A DNA stretch of 64,000 nt from Rostratula benghalensis (lineage: Eukaryota > Chordata > Aves > Charadriiformes > Rostratulidae). This document shows positions 37,900 through 49,558 of the stretch, in pieces. The translations under genes and the position numbers were made by a program. The stretch is from the NCBI GenBank assembly GCA_013399305.1, contig VXAI01000089.1, forward strand, positions 2,324,715 to 2,388,714, written 5' to 3'. A model generated the notes under the pieces. The model made no database searches. It worked only from the letters and a program-made list of their open reading frames with translations, and was not told where the DNA came from. Every line of letters starts with the position of its first letter. Within the stretch, counting starts at the first letter, position 1.

Positions 37900-38780
37900 G
37901 TACTGGGCAGGGTGGTTTCCAAGAGAGGAGAGGAGAGGAGAGTAGAGTTCAATTGCTGGACCATGTTCCTAAGCCATGCAAACAGCACCAGATGCCTCAG
38001 AGTTTCTGAAACAGTGAAGTAACAACATAACTGCATCTTGTAGTTGTTCATGGCAACAAAGGTAACATATGTTCTTGGAATCAGGGAGTTCTCTTTGGAA
38101 ACTGGCATTCCCTCTTAAGGTAAATTTACTGACCCAGTAGTTTTGTTTGAACTTGGCCTAAACATATTAAGTGATAGTCAAAATATTTTGTTTCTGAATT
38201 TTAATTCTAGGTTTAATTCAATCAATGTAATAGAATATCCATGATTAGAAATAACACTGCAATGTCTTAAGTTTAAAATTATGCTTTGACAGGCAGAATG
38301 AGGCAAAGGAAGTCTTGTGACTAGCAAAGGAGTCTTGTTAGGCTTCTGAAATAGAACGAAAACTGGCATGTGGGTGAATTGTGAATCATACTTTTTTGTT
38401 TGTTTTTTTCTTAGATTTTCTCAGATTAACGGCAAGTAACCTCACTTCTCACTATTTTCATATTTTCTAACACCTGGTTAAAATACCTTTTTACCACTTA
38501 CATATATATTGCTGTCATTTTTCATTGTTCCACCTCATACCCAGATATTTCTGTTCTTTTCAAAGGTGTGACCATCATAAAAGTGTTAGGTAGGAACACT
38601 CTCCAGGTGGCATTTATCTGTTGTCGTTGGCAGAGGAATACATAACAAGCAACCTATACTCATTTCTTCTGTAACTTTAGACATGCCCCTTCAGTATCTC
38701 TGTTCCTGTTTTGCCAGTTATAAAATTGACTTTTGTCAATATGTGTTTGTCTTTTTCATTCAATCACCTCCCTACTTCTG
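37900..38780. other. Intergenic DNA upstream of SLC44A1, no gene seen
   Basis: The CpG island fades at about 37860. A short (GAGAG)n purine run at 37925-37942 is followed by AT-rich sequence. Open frames reaching from the island into this stretch on both strands have no recognisable similarity. A divergent noncoding transcript would start here if one exists. Confidence 0.6.
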
Positions 38781-39317
38781 CTGCTCACACTATTTCTAAT
38801 ACAAGCCAGGATGCTATTGGCCTTCTTGGCCACCGGGGCACACTGTGGCTCATGTTCATTTGCTTGTCAGTTAAAACCCCCAGGTCCTTTTCTGCCAGGC
38901 AGCTCCAGCCACACTGGACATCGCCAGTAGCGATGCATGGGGTTGTTGTGGCCCAAGTGCAGGATCTGGCACTTGGCCTTCTTGAAGCTCATCCCGTTGA
39001 CATTGGCCCATCCATCCAATCTATCCAAGTCCCTCTGCAGACCTTCCCTGTCCTCATGCAAATCAACACTCCTACCTAGCTTAGTGTCAGCTGCAAACTT
39101 GCTGATGGTACGCTCTATGACTTCGTCAAGATAATCAATAAAGACATTAAACAGCAATGGTCCCAATACTGAGCCCTGAGGAACACCACTTGTGACCGGC
39201 TGCCAGCTGGATTTAACCCTGTTGAGCACCACTCTTTGGGACCATCCATCCAGTGTTTGATCCAACAGATCACATGCTCATCCAGGCCACGAGCAGCCAC
39301 CTTCTCCATGAGAATTT

Positions 39318-39649
39318 TGCTTAGTGACCATCTGCTTGCCAAGCACCCTACAAAACAAGGGTTTTGTCTAGGCCTCAAGTTCACAAAGGCTGCTGAGAAT
39401 CCGCACATGTTCCTGCCATGTTACCTGAATTCCTAGCGTGTAAAGCAGTAATATGTCATTACAGGTTCCTTTAGAGCCATTTCTAATGATCTGCAATATT
39501 CCTTCTCACCAGTCCTTCCTCTTTTAAAAATCTCCCACCATGGATAAAAATGAACATGAACAACACTACTGAAAATCTTCTTAGTAGATATTTTGCTGCT
39601 CAGTTTATGTTCCCAAGAGTGCTGAAGAAATGTGGAATTATTCCTGGAT
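39318..39649. other. Unexplained insert inside the CR1 RT region
   Basis: CR1 normally runs from FDTVP directly into NILLEKLAARGLD. Here the two parts are separated by about 330 bp that have no CR1 similarity I can see and no obvious terminal repeats or target duplication. It may be a nested, unidentified insertion or a rearrangement junction. Confidence 0.55.
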
Positions 39650-39833
39650 GGGGACTGTGTCAAATGCTTTTCGAAAGTCCAGGTATACAATATCCACAGC
39701 CTTCCCCTCATCCAATAATCGGGTCATCTTGTCATAGAGATCAGGTTCGTCAGGCAGGACCTGCCTTTCATAAACCCATGCTGACTCGGCCTGATCCCCC
39801 AGTTGTCCATTACATGGTTTGTGATGACACTTG

Positions 39834-39861
39834 AGATGACCTTCTCAAGATGACCTTCTCA
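39834..39861. repeat. 14-bp tandem duplication within CR1
   Basis: AGATGACCTTCTCA occurs twice head to tail (39834-39847 and 39848-39861), a small private duplication inside the decayed CR1 copy. Confidence 0.9.
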
Positions 39862-40764
39862 TACATGGACCTGTGATGACACTGCTCTATGACCTTCCCT
39901 GGTATCGAGGTCAGACTGACAGGTCTATAGTTTCCTGGATCCTCCTTTTTGCCTTTCTTGTAGATGGGTGTTACATTTCCTACCCTCCAGTCCATTAGGA
40001 CCTACCCTGTTAGCCATGACTTCAGGAAAATAATGGAAAGTGGCTAGGCAAGCCCTTCTGCCAACTCTTTCAGCACTCTTGGGTGTAATCCATCCGGTCC
40101 CGTAGACTTGTGTGCATCAAGCATATTGCTCAGTAAGTCGGAGCTCTCACAAGTTAAAGCTAATATTTTCTTCTTGCTGCCAGTCTGACCACAGAGGAGC
40201 AGGTAAATTCAGTGAACTTACTGGGAAAGTAAGAAAACCTGCTTTGATCCTACTTTATGCTGCAGCCCCATATTTTGGTCACAGTAGGTCTGTTTCAATT
40301 TGGGAACTGGAGACTCCAAAGAAAGAGAGAGCAGCAGAGAGCTTTCTGAATTAATCAGGAGGGTGAAATCTTCTTTCCTCAGTTATGAATAAAGATTTTT
40401 GTCCATTCTACTCAGAGATGTAACTTTTTGGTGAGAGGACAGAGCTGTATGGTTGAGGTCCTGTCCATTTGTGTATAGCAATAGTGTTCAAGACCCGTTA
40501 GAAGAAGGATATTCCAGTATGTTGGCAAAATTGCTTTCTGCATGTATGCTTTCTGCCTACAGTAGTCCATTTATGCCCCAATGAAAGTAAAATAGATATT
40601 ATTCCTATATTAAAACATGTTGCTTTGTACAAATACCTGTTGGACTTCATTCCAGTGTTGGACACCTGTAGATAATTTCATACAAGTGAAACATCTGTCA
40701 CACATTTACATTGGTAAGTGTGTGTGTAACTGTAAGTGTGTGGTGTAACTGTACTTTACAGCAG

Positions 40765-41513
40765 ATTACACAGGGTTCGGCACCTGGGGAGGAAGAATCC
40801 AGGCACCAATATAGGTTAGGGGTGGACCTGCTGGAAAGCACTTCTGCAGAGAAGGATCTGTGGGTCCTAGTGGATCGTAAACTATCCATGAGCCATCAAT
40901 GTGCCCTTGTCACCAAGAGGGCCAATGGAATCCTGGGCTGCATAGGGAAGAGTGTGACCAGTAGGTGGAGGGAGGTCATTCTCCCCCTCTCATTTGCACT
41001 GGTGAGGCCACAACTGGAATACTGCCTCCAGTTCTGAACTTCCAGTTCAAGAGAGACAGTCTACTGGAGAGAGTCCAGTGTAGGGCAACAAAGATGATTA
41101 AGGGATTGGAGCATATACCTTGTGAGGAAAGGCTGAGAAAGCTGTGACTCTTTTGCCTTGAGAGGAGAAGGCTGAGGAGAGACCTTATTAATGCTTACAC
41201 GTATCTAAACAGTGGGTTGAAGGAGAATGGAGCCATAGTTTTTCCAGTGATTTCCAGTGACAGGACAAGAGGTGACAGGCACAAGCTGGCACATAGGAAG
41301 TTCCATTCAAATATGAGAATTTCTTTCTGGTGAGGGCGATAGAGCCCTGGAACAGGATGCCCAGGGAAGTTGTGGAGTCCCCTTTTCTGGATATTTTAAA
41401 GATGTCCCTGGATGCAGCCCTGCGTAATGTGCTCTAGGCAATCCTACTTTATCAGAGGAGTAGGACTAGATGATCTCTACAACTCTGACAATTCCATGAT
41501 TCCATGATTGTTA
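40765..41513 (+). mobile_element. CR1 LINE, 3' fragment in opposite orientation
   Basis: The plus strand encodes the C-terminal part of CR1 ORF2: LLESTSAEKDLWVLVDRKLS, MSHQCALVTKRANGILGCIG, then VILPLSFALVRPQLEYC and LLERVQCRATKMIKGLEHIP, with frameshifts. It ends in the CR1 3' microsatellite (ATTCCATGATTCCATGATTG). It lies about 630 bp from the CR1 RT fragment on the other strand, making a partial inverted pair. Confidence 0.9.
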
Positions 41514-42581
41514 TCAGCCTGAGTCAAAATCATGCTAGCAATTTGCAGCTGTAATGTTCCATATCTAGTATCCAGCCCATTGAGAAAACAACTGTTCAGA
41601 AGATGTTCTTTGAAATAGCTGAGACACTGCTGTTGCATTTGAGGGGTGGGGTGTCCAACTGATGTCATGGTAGCAACATCAGTAGTAAAATGTAATTTGT
41701 TCCTGCTTTATAAAAAAGTTTTTTGTTGCCCAAAGGAGGCACAGAAAGCCAAGTGCAATCCTTCCTTTAGAGACAGTATCATCATAATACATGATTAGCC
41801 ATTATGATCTTCTGTCACTTCACTCTAGGAGAGTTACAGCTCACACCGAGGATGTAAGACTACAGATGGAGCGCTGCCTGCTACAAATCTCTTGTAAGGC
41901 TGCTGCAGTAAATCTCTTGCAGAAAAATAATTGCCAAAACCCCCCCTGTGCTATGGGGACCTACCATTTGTTTTCTTAGTGAAGGGAGGCTGTTGAGGGA
42001 GGCATTGTTCCATTCTACACTCCTTAATGTCATGCAAGGAAGCATTCATCAAGGAAGATTCAGCTTTTTCTCAGACTAAGACAGGGCAATATTCAATGTG
42101 TTGTGTGGCTCTGGCTTTCTGTATAGTGTTTTGTATGAGAAAGAAGGAGTAGAGACATCGCTCTATAGAGGCTGACTTGGGCGCTCTGATGGATTTTATA
42201 GCTTAGTTATAGTAATGGCCTCGTATAGTAATATGAACTAGGAGTTGGTAGACCAGCAGAAGTCCGGGCTATTGGTTGTGGGCAACATCTCCAGTGGGCT
42301 CAGAATGGGTATTCAACTCCGGTGCAAGCTTAAGACCAAACAGTTCTTTATCATTGACACAAACCTTCATGCATACTGAATGTAGGTGAATAGACACTGA
42401 TGGAGCTCAAAATATTGATGGGTATCATGTGCGTGAAACTTTGTAGCTGAGTTATACCAACAAGGTGGGTAGAGAGATGGGACAGTCACAGGCCTCATCA
42501 TAATTCAGTTAGAGAATTAAATGGAAGCTTCATACTGAATTTCACTGGACATACTCCCTCTAGCACAGGTTTTAAAGGTCC
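41514..42581. other. Intergenic DNA, nothing recognised
   Basis: About 1 kb of ordinary intergenic sequence between the CR1 3' end and the solo LTR. No exon, RNA gene or repeat family is recognised. Confidence 0.6.
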
Positions 42582-42586
42582 CAGCC

Positions 42587-43082
42587 TGTCATGGTTTCAA
42601 CCAGGAAAGAGTTTATTTTCTTTCTAGTAACTGCTGTGAAAGACATGTCAACAATGCATATTTGTTTTTTTTACTGTTAAGTGATGTTTATACTTTTCAA
42701 GAATTCCTTTCAGCTTCCCATAGAAGCTGAGAAAGAGCCTAGACAGAACACCAGAATGGCCAATGGAATATTCCATACTAGAGACGTCATGGTCAGTATA
42801 TAAATGGGGGTTGGCTGGAGGGATGGGAATTTGTGATCACTGCTCACAAAGGTACCAATTCACCAGGTGGTGAGAGTGACTTGTGTCATTATTATTATTG
42901 ATATTAATGTTATTGTTAATAATTTTTAAAATTACTGTTTCTATCACACTGTCTTTATCTCAGTCCACAAAGTTTTTACTTTCCATTTCGTCTCCTTTTC
43001 TCCCTTTTCTCTCTGCTCTTCTGCTGGGAAGGGGTAGAACTGCATGAGTGGCTTAGCCACCATTAGGGGTTAAACTATGGCA
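42587..43082 (+). mobile_element. Solo LTR of an ERVL-type endogenous retrovirus
   Basis: A 496-bp element begins TGTCATGGTTT and ends AAACTATGGCA, nearly inverted termini. It is flanked by a perfect 5-bp target duplication CAGCC (42582-42586 and 43083-43087). A TATA-like TATATAAAT occurs near 42799. The 3' part (CACTGTCTTTATCTCAGTCC, then pyrimidine-rich DNA and GGGGTTAAACTATGGCA) has the pattern familiar from avian ERVL LTRs. No internal viral genes are present, so this is a recombination-derived solo LTR. It lies about 5.2 kb upstream of SLC44A1. Orientation is assigned from the TATA and pyrimidine-rich end. Confidence 0.88.
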
Positions 43083-45127
43083 CAGCCTAAGTGCATGGTT
43101 GTTTGCATCACTTATGTTCATCTTTAAAATGAAAGTATTAAAAATTTGAAAAGCAATTACTTTTCATACAATGCCCACCACTCCAATTACAAAAGTAAGC
43201 ACACATATATATAAACAGGCACGAAAACTTATTTGAAATTGGGCATCTCAAGTTGTATGTTTCCCACACATGCAGACATGCTTAACTTTAAACTCATAAG
43301 TAAGTGCTCTGTTTAGTGAAAGCCTGTAAATGATCATAAGAATGTTTGAAAATCTAATGCTACATTAATTGGCTTGCAGAAAAAATTGAGACTTTCAAAA
43401 ATTCTATGCATCCATCAGCCCCTGTTAATCTTGAGTTACTTTTTGAAAAAAAAACAAAATCATATTCCTTATTTAAGAAAACAATTTAAACTTTGCAAGT
43501 GATGGAGCTTGTGTGACCTAGCTGGTCTAGTTGGAGGGTTTCCATTGTTACTGGTGCTGGACAGTTGGATTATACTGAGAACACTATATGTGCTCCAGTA
43601 TACATTGCCTCTGCACTATCAGACACCAGGCTGCCCATGTCCCTTGGCCTGTGATGGCTGACGCAGCCTCTTACTAACAGCTGTAGGGTCTAAGGCCAGA
43701 AAAAGCTCAGGAGGGGAGAAAAAAATCCTTGCACATCTGCAATACTTACCCTGGTATGAACACCAAAGAAAAAAAAAAAAAAACATTGATTGACATTATT
43801 CTTGAGAAGAGCAAGTCCTGTAAACTTCTACAAGTATTTTTTGTTGTCAGCACTTTATCTTTGATTACCTGGAAGCTATGGCTTGCCTGCAGAATTTGCA
43901 GAGATACAGTTGTTTCTGATTGTTCATTCAAACTCAGAAGTATTTTACAGGAACATGAACAGTGTGAATGGTTTTTTGGGTTTCTTTTGTTTTGTTCTGG
44001 CTACATCTGTTTCAGTGGGCAAAGTATTCCCTTAGACCCTGGAATAATATGCACCAAGTAAATTATTTTATAACATGTGGAAAGCTAGGATTTATGTACA
44101 GGAATTTTCTTCTCTGCCTTTCCTATAACCATTAGCTTAACAGTACTCCAGAATCTTTCTGGAATCAATCTGGTTACTCTTCACTACTTCTTGACACTAT
44201 TTGAACTCTAGCCTCCAGTCGCCTGCACCAGTTTTTCCTGCTATTAATGCTTCCATTGACAATTGTTTTAGGTTCTCAGGTAGGAGTTCACTTCCCAAAT
44301 AAAGCCAGAAATAGGATTTTAATAGATAATAGGCTGACAAGCCAATCATGTTTTTGCTTCACATCCCTGTTGAGCAGGTGACTGAGAAATAGCTCTTTTG
44401 CTGTAACACCATCACATTTATGCCGGACAAGCAAAAGTGTTTAATTTCTGTTGCAGGAATCATGAGCATGTGATTAATGACACGGAACTGCAATAATGGG
44501 ATAAAGGGATCCCAGCAGCAGGCTGAGGACATGGGTGAGGGTGGGATGAGTGCTAGTAGTTAACTGAAGAAGTTTTTTTCTTTATTCCTCTTGTCATTGT
44601 CCCTGTTATCTTGCTGCTTAGATTCCAGAAACCTGTCCAAAGCAGCTAGCTAGGCATTGACCACAGGAACTCTGACAGACCCTGAGTACCATCTATGTAA
44701 CTTTATTGGTTTTCATGGCACACTGGAAAAACACCAGGTCAGGATGTAGTAGATGCTCTTGCATCTGTTTCTGTTAAGAGGAATTGTAGGAGAGTGAAAA
44801 GTGTGTCACTGAAATTCCAGAGTTTTAGTGAGACACTTTTCAAGCTGAAAGATGGAAAACAATCAAATGTGGAAGAAGTACGTTTTGTTAACAGTGCTGT
44901 GGGAATGTTGTGTGCTTTAGAGAGGTATAATCTATCCACCAAGTCTGTCCAAGGTGGATGCTTGTAATAGTTCATTACAGCCAGAAAGCCTCTTGCAAGC
45001 TGGGGGAAACCTCTCCCTTCTTTCTTCAGATTGTTATTATGTAGGGCCCAGAGTACATCCATCTTCCAGGAATTTAGTTAGCTGATTTAAGTTTAGCTGT
45101 CTGAGCCCAAGTTCACCTCCTTAACTA

Positions 45128-45545
45128 GTAAGAATTATTGTAGAAGGCCAGAGGCAAGAACCTGCACTTCCTCCACCGTGGGAGCTGCAGTTATGCTGAG
45201 GTTCTACGGCTGTGTCACATCACAGCTGTGTAAGCAGATGTGTCAGGCCCAGTCCTCACCTTGACCTGGACACACTGGCTGGGCTGCCTGGCTTGACATC
45301 AGACTGTCTCTGGCCTCTGATCCCAATTGCTGTCTCTGGCTCTGATCTTGACCCGGATTTGTGAGCTCTGCATCCTGGCTCCTTCTTGGTGAGCTCTCTG
45401 CTCATAGGAGCTGTAATAAGGCTCCCAGTTACAAGCTCACCTCCCCTGTGGAACAGCTGCCCCATCTCTTCCTCATGCACTGGGCTTCCTCATGCACTGT
45501 ACATGTGAGACAGGCTAAGGGTATGGCAAGTCTGTGTTTGCAAAA
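45128..45545. repeat. Degenerate ~26-bp period GC-richer repeat
   Basis: Words CTGTCTCTGGCCTCTGATC, CTGTCTCTGGCTCTGATC, GTGAGCTCTGCATCCTGGCT and GTGAGCTCTCTGCTC recur about every 25-28 bp, and TTCCTCATGCACTG is duplicated at about 45470-45500. The stretch is richer in GC than its flanks. It looks like a decayed tandem array of unknown origin, or a fragment of an unrecognised transposon. Confidence 0.4.
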
Positions 45546-48500
45546 TAGGAGCAGTGAATGAATGAAAAGAGTGGAAGGCACAAATATTTGTCAGTAGGTG
45601 GAGAAAACACAGGTTCTCTGACTTTCAGACAACTTATGTTAGACATTGGACTTTAGACAGTAAAACATCTTTATCAGTGGTAAAAAAGTGACCATTCCAC
45701 AAAAAGAGATTCCAGGTGCTGTTTGTTCTGCAATATCAAAAAAAAAAAAAAGGAATTGACTCCCCATTTTTTCTTGTGAAGAAATCAAAAGCTACTTTTT
45801 TATTTGATCATCTAATTACTAAGTTATTGCAGATGGTGGTAGAACTATTGTGCTGCTGTTCACTCATTTTCCAAGTGTATGCCTCACTCCTTCAACAGTT
45901 GGTTATATTTCAGTTAATGACCAAGGTTGGATTGTAGTATAGATCAGACATTGTGTGTAATTCAGGTATCAAAAGTCTTTTCTGACTTGTTTAGGGCAAG
46001 ATTTATGCATCATCACAAGAATTTTCAGTTTCAGAGCATTTGAAGATTTCAGTGAGAAACTGCCTATCAAACTATTTCTTAAAACAGTAAGAGAAATCAG
46101 TTGGAATAAAAGTGACTGTAAGGTAAAAGTCTCAAATAGTTTCAGTTGTGATTGAGAGACCTGCCCTCCATTTCAATGTTTATTCCTTCATGTTTGCTAA
46201 ACAGCTATGCCGCAGGGGCTTTCCTAGAATAAATATCATCCTACTGTGAAGCTTTTCTCTGATCAGAAACACCAGTTCCACAATGTCTCCAAAGCATGTG
46301 CTCTGCTGCTTAGCAATTGTGGCTGGGTGCAGGAAGAGGGGACTTCTTCCACTCCTCTAATGGGTGGATCTACCTTTTTCAATGGGGGAGACTAATCTAT
46401 GAAATAATTAGAATAGCTGACTGCATTTAGTCCTTCATCAGAACAATTATTCTGTGGTTGCAGATTGCCCGTGGAGTATTTTCCTGTCATATTTCTTGGG
46501 CTTGGAGGAATAAGTAACTTCTGCTTTGGATGCTAAGCTTGCAAAAGGAGTTACTTTTTTTATAGTGGAGATTCATTCTGGTGTGAGGAGGTTTTGTTCT
46601 GTGAGTCATCATGGAACTCAATAAGAAGGTGTCCAACAGTGTGTCTGCTACTCTGCTAAAGGAGCTACAGACGAGCTACCCTCACTCTAAGTAGAGAGGA
46701 TATTGGCCCCTGCTGTTCTTCTGCTTTCTTTTACCTGGGTCTGATTGAATACCTCTTCCAGCAGCTGTTCTTCCCTGTGTATTTCTAGGTGGGCATGCAG
46801 CATCAGTCATTAGCACTTGTTTGTTAGGGTTACAGTTGTTTGTATTGTCACCTTTTCAGTGATACTTTATGCAGAGCTGTGATATCTCCAAAGGAGGTTT
46901 TGTCCCATTTCTGTCAAAAATTAAAAGGAGCTCTAGGAGGCAATAAATTTGTGTCCATCTTTTCTTGCATTCCTCACTACTCTGGAGTAGGAGAGTTGTA
47001 CCCACTCCTGAGTTGTGGCCTAGTGGCTCTTCTGACATGTGAAGAACTACAAATGCTTTAGCTGTGGTGCTGATGCACAGTGAATGACAAACTGTCTGGC
47101 TGTGTACAAGACCATTCACTGCATGCTTTCTGGATGCATCTGCTTTGCTTCACTTCTATTAAAAATTAAGAAAAACCACCAGCAGCACTGTGGACACTCA
47201 TGAAAGACCTAGTATTAGCTCTGAAAAGCAGCGCTTAAAAACACCTCAGGATGGAGAATCAAAATCATGAGTCATCTGCAGTAGAGATCCAGGAATATCT
47301 CTTCCAGCTAACTGTGGAATTTTTAATCCTTCCGTTGGACATGTAGGACTGTATGGTTTAAAAAACCAAAGTTGTGTATTCATACCAGAAAACAGGACAC
47401 GTGTTGTAGGACATCTTACCTAAGTTGAATCTTTTAGATGGACCACTTCAGAGATCTCTACACCCTGTTCCATTTTGCCTCTAAGAAATAGTTTCTGTCT
47501 TCAGTACTGTGTGCACTATTTAGTTTCTTAAAAGAATATAAAAATCAAAGCATTTTCTGTATCTCCTTCCCACCCTCCTTGTTTTCTGAATCCAATTTGT
47601 TACTAAAATAAACACTGCCTTAATGATTCTGCTTTCAAAGAGTAGCTAGGATTTCCTATTCTCCATACAGAACAGAACAGGCTGAGAAACCAGATGGAGC
47701 TGGAGGATACAATATGTATACTGTGGAACAAGAGTCTGGCATCCTTCTGTCTCCTACTAGAATCTTGCTATGTTTAGTTGTGGTAATGACATGGTTTAAT
47801 CACCAAGGCTATAGCGTTTCTATTTTTTGTGACGGTACAGAGGAGAAAAAGAAAGAAGAAAATGTGGTTTTCTCCTGATTTACATGTATTTTACAGTATC
47901 ACTGTGATAATCCCAGGTGCCTTGGATTCCAAGTGGTAAATACATGCTGTAGAAAAGGTGGGAATGCCTTACAGAGGTTTTCCAAACAGCTGCATGTTAG
48001 AAAATCTATCACTCATCAGAGAGACTTAATACTTTTTGGTATACTTGCTTTTCCCCCCCACAGTTTGCTTGTGGAAAAAACTCTGATTAAATGCTACAGC
48101 TTTTATTTTTAAATGCAACTTAGCTAAAGCTAAGTGTATACTGAAGTGTAATAGAAATGCCTTCCTGAATAGCTCCCCTTGTTTTCCTAAGACAACACTG
48201 AATAGCTGTGTGAGATACAGGGTTCTGAAGACACTGTACTGGACTCTCCACACACCTTATTTTAGTTCCACAGATTATGATGAAATTTTCTGAGTTACAG
48301 ATGTATAAGAAGAAACCAGCTGACTGAAACCAAATCCCCATAGCTATCTTTGCTTCCAGTAGCTTTTAAAAGAGCAGTCTAACTAAGGATGTAAGCTAGA
48401 GGCAGAACTACCTAGGGACAAAGGATTCTGAAGCAGTTAGAGCAAGGAAAATGGAGGAGTATTCTATTTGCAGTTCAGGCTCTGCCAAGTTTTTGATGAC

Positions 48501-49544
48501 TAATTGTAGACTTTATTAATTAGTAATACAGGCCTGTAAGCAACTCAGAATTTTGCATCTTTAGCTTTTCAGCTGTAGTTTGCTATCTGTGTGCCATCTG
48601 CTTTACAAAAACTGGAGTGTTTTTACTATAGGTAGGCACTGAGAAGTATAGTAGGTAATGAGTTTACACCTATTGAGCTAGAAATGCTTCCAAGGCAGAT
48701 GTATAGAAGCTAGTTGTTTCAACTCACATGATTTTGCTTTGAAAACACATTTCTAAACACCATGCTATTTGCCATTTCCCTTTTAACCACAAGGAAAGCA
48801 ACCTTTCTACCCTAAATGCTTTATCTCCTCCTAGAACCTGTGCATATGGTACAGGACAATGAAAATAAGGTCACAAAATCTTGGGCAGATAAGAACATGT
48901 ACATTTATACTGGATGCAGATGATGTCCTTTTCATGTTTGGCTCAGCACAGAGGGCTCCATCTGACACTTTGGAAATTGCATTGAATCACTTTATGGCCA
49001 CCAGAGAAGGAGACAGTGCTGATTACTGGCAGGTCTTCTGGAGAACAGAGCTGTGAAGCTTCATCCTTAAGTGGGTGCTTTACAAGTTGTCTGTGTGAAT
49101 TCTGAAGGAAGGTCCCACTGAACCACCACCCACATGCTGGAGATTTGGTGCCCAAATCAGGCTTACTGTCCAGTAAGCTAAAGGACTGGGAAAGAACATC
49201 AGTGTCTGCTGCCTTTCCCTCCTGCTAGTGTTGTGCATCTGTGCAAGCAATAGCTGAAAGTAATTACCTATCTCCCTGAAGATAATGTTTAGAACGATCA
49301 GCAGTTCTAATGTGTGCTGATGCATAATAAGCCTTGACTGGGCTTCTGCATACTGGCTTAGTCACCCTTCTCATTCACTGCACTATTCTCTTTTGTGTAC
49401 TGAGCATCCCGTCCGGCTGCCTGGGTGAACCACGGGTACTGATGGTGTTACACCAGTGCCTATCTGCCAGCTAGGGCACAGTTGTAGCTGCGTGAGCCAG
49501 TCCTCCCTCGGCCCGTTTATAAACTGTAGGTTAATTTTTAATGG

Positions 49545-49558
49545 TCACTAGGTGGCAG
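49545..49558 (+). promoter_or_regulatory. CTCF-like motif
   Basis: TCACTAGGTGGCAG matches the 14-base CTCF core (CCASYAGRKGGCRS) at 13 positions. It sits in a local pocket with more CpGs (about 49380-49640) than the surrounding intergenic DNA, about 12 kb upstream of the SLC44A1 promoter. Occupancy cannot be judged from sequence. Confidence 0.5.

Larger units (their letters stand above)
38781..40135 (-). mobile_element. CR1 LINE reverse-transcriptase fragment, disrupted
   Basis: The minus strand encodes decayed CR1 ORF2 in order from right to left: the pre-RT region (DWRVGNVTPIYKKGKKEDPG, then NYRPVSLTSIPGKVIEQ), the KAFDTVP segment, [20 protein letters not shown], then [39 protein letters not shown] and LHLGHNN. 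The catalytic box reads FAADT where CR1 has FADDT, so one catalytic Asp is lost, and several frameshifts are present. About 330 bp of unrelated sequence (39318-39649) interrupts the domain. The copy stops at about 38781 before the usual CR1 3' end. It is a dead copy. Confidence 0.9.

Noticed and set aside
37534..38022. Several overlapping plus-strand open frames in the CpG island
   Set aside because: Three frames are open at once, as expected from high GC. No known protein resembles them.
37575..38108. 177-codon minus-strand open frame upstream of exon 1
   Set aside because: It lies in the CpG island, where stop codons are rare. It does not join SLC44A1 exon 1 by a plausible splice, and the composition is typical GC-driven Arg/Pro/Ala-rich filler.
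43729..44061. 110-codon plus-strand frame
   Set aside because: Begins next to an A-run, no recognisable similarity, and no nearby promoter.
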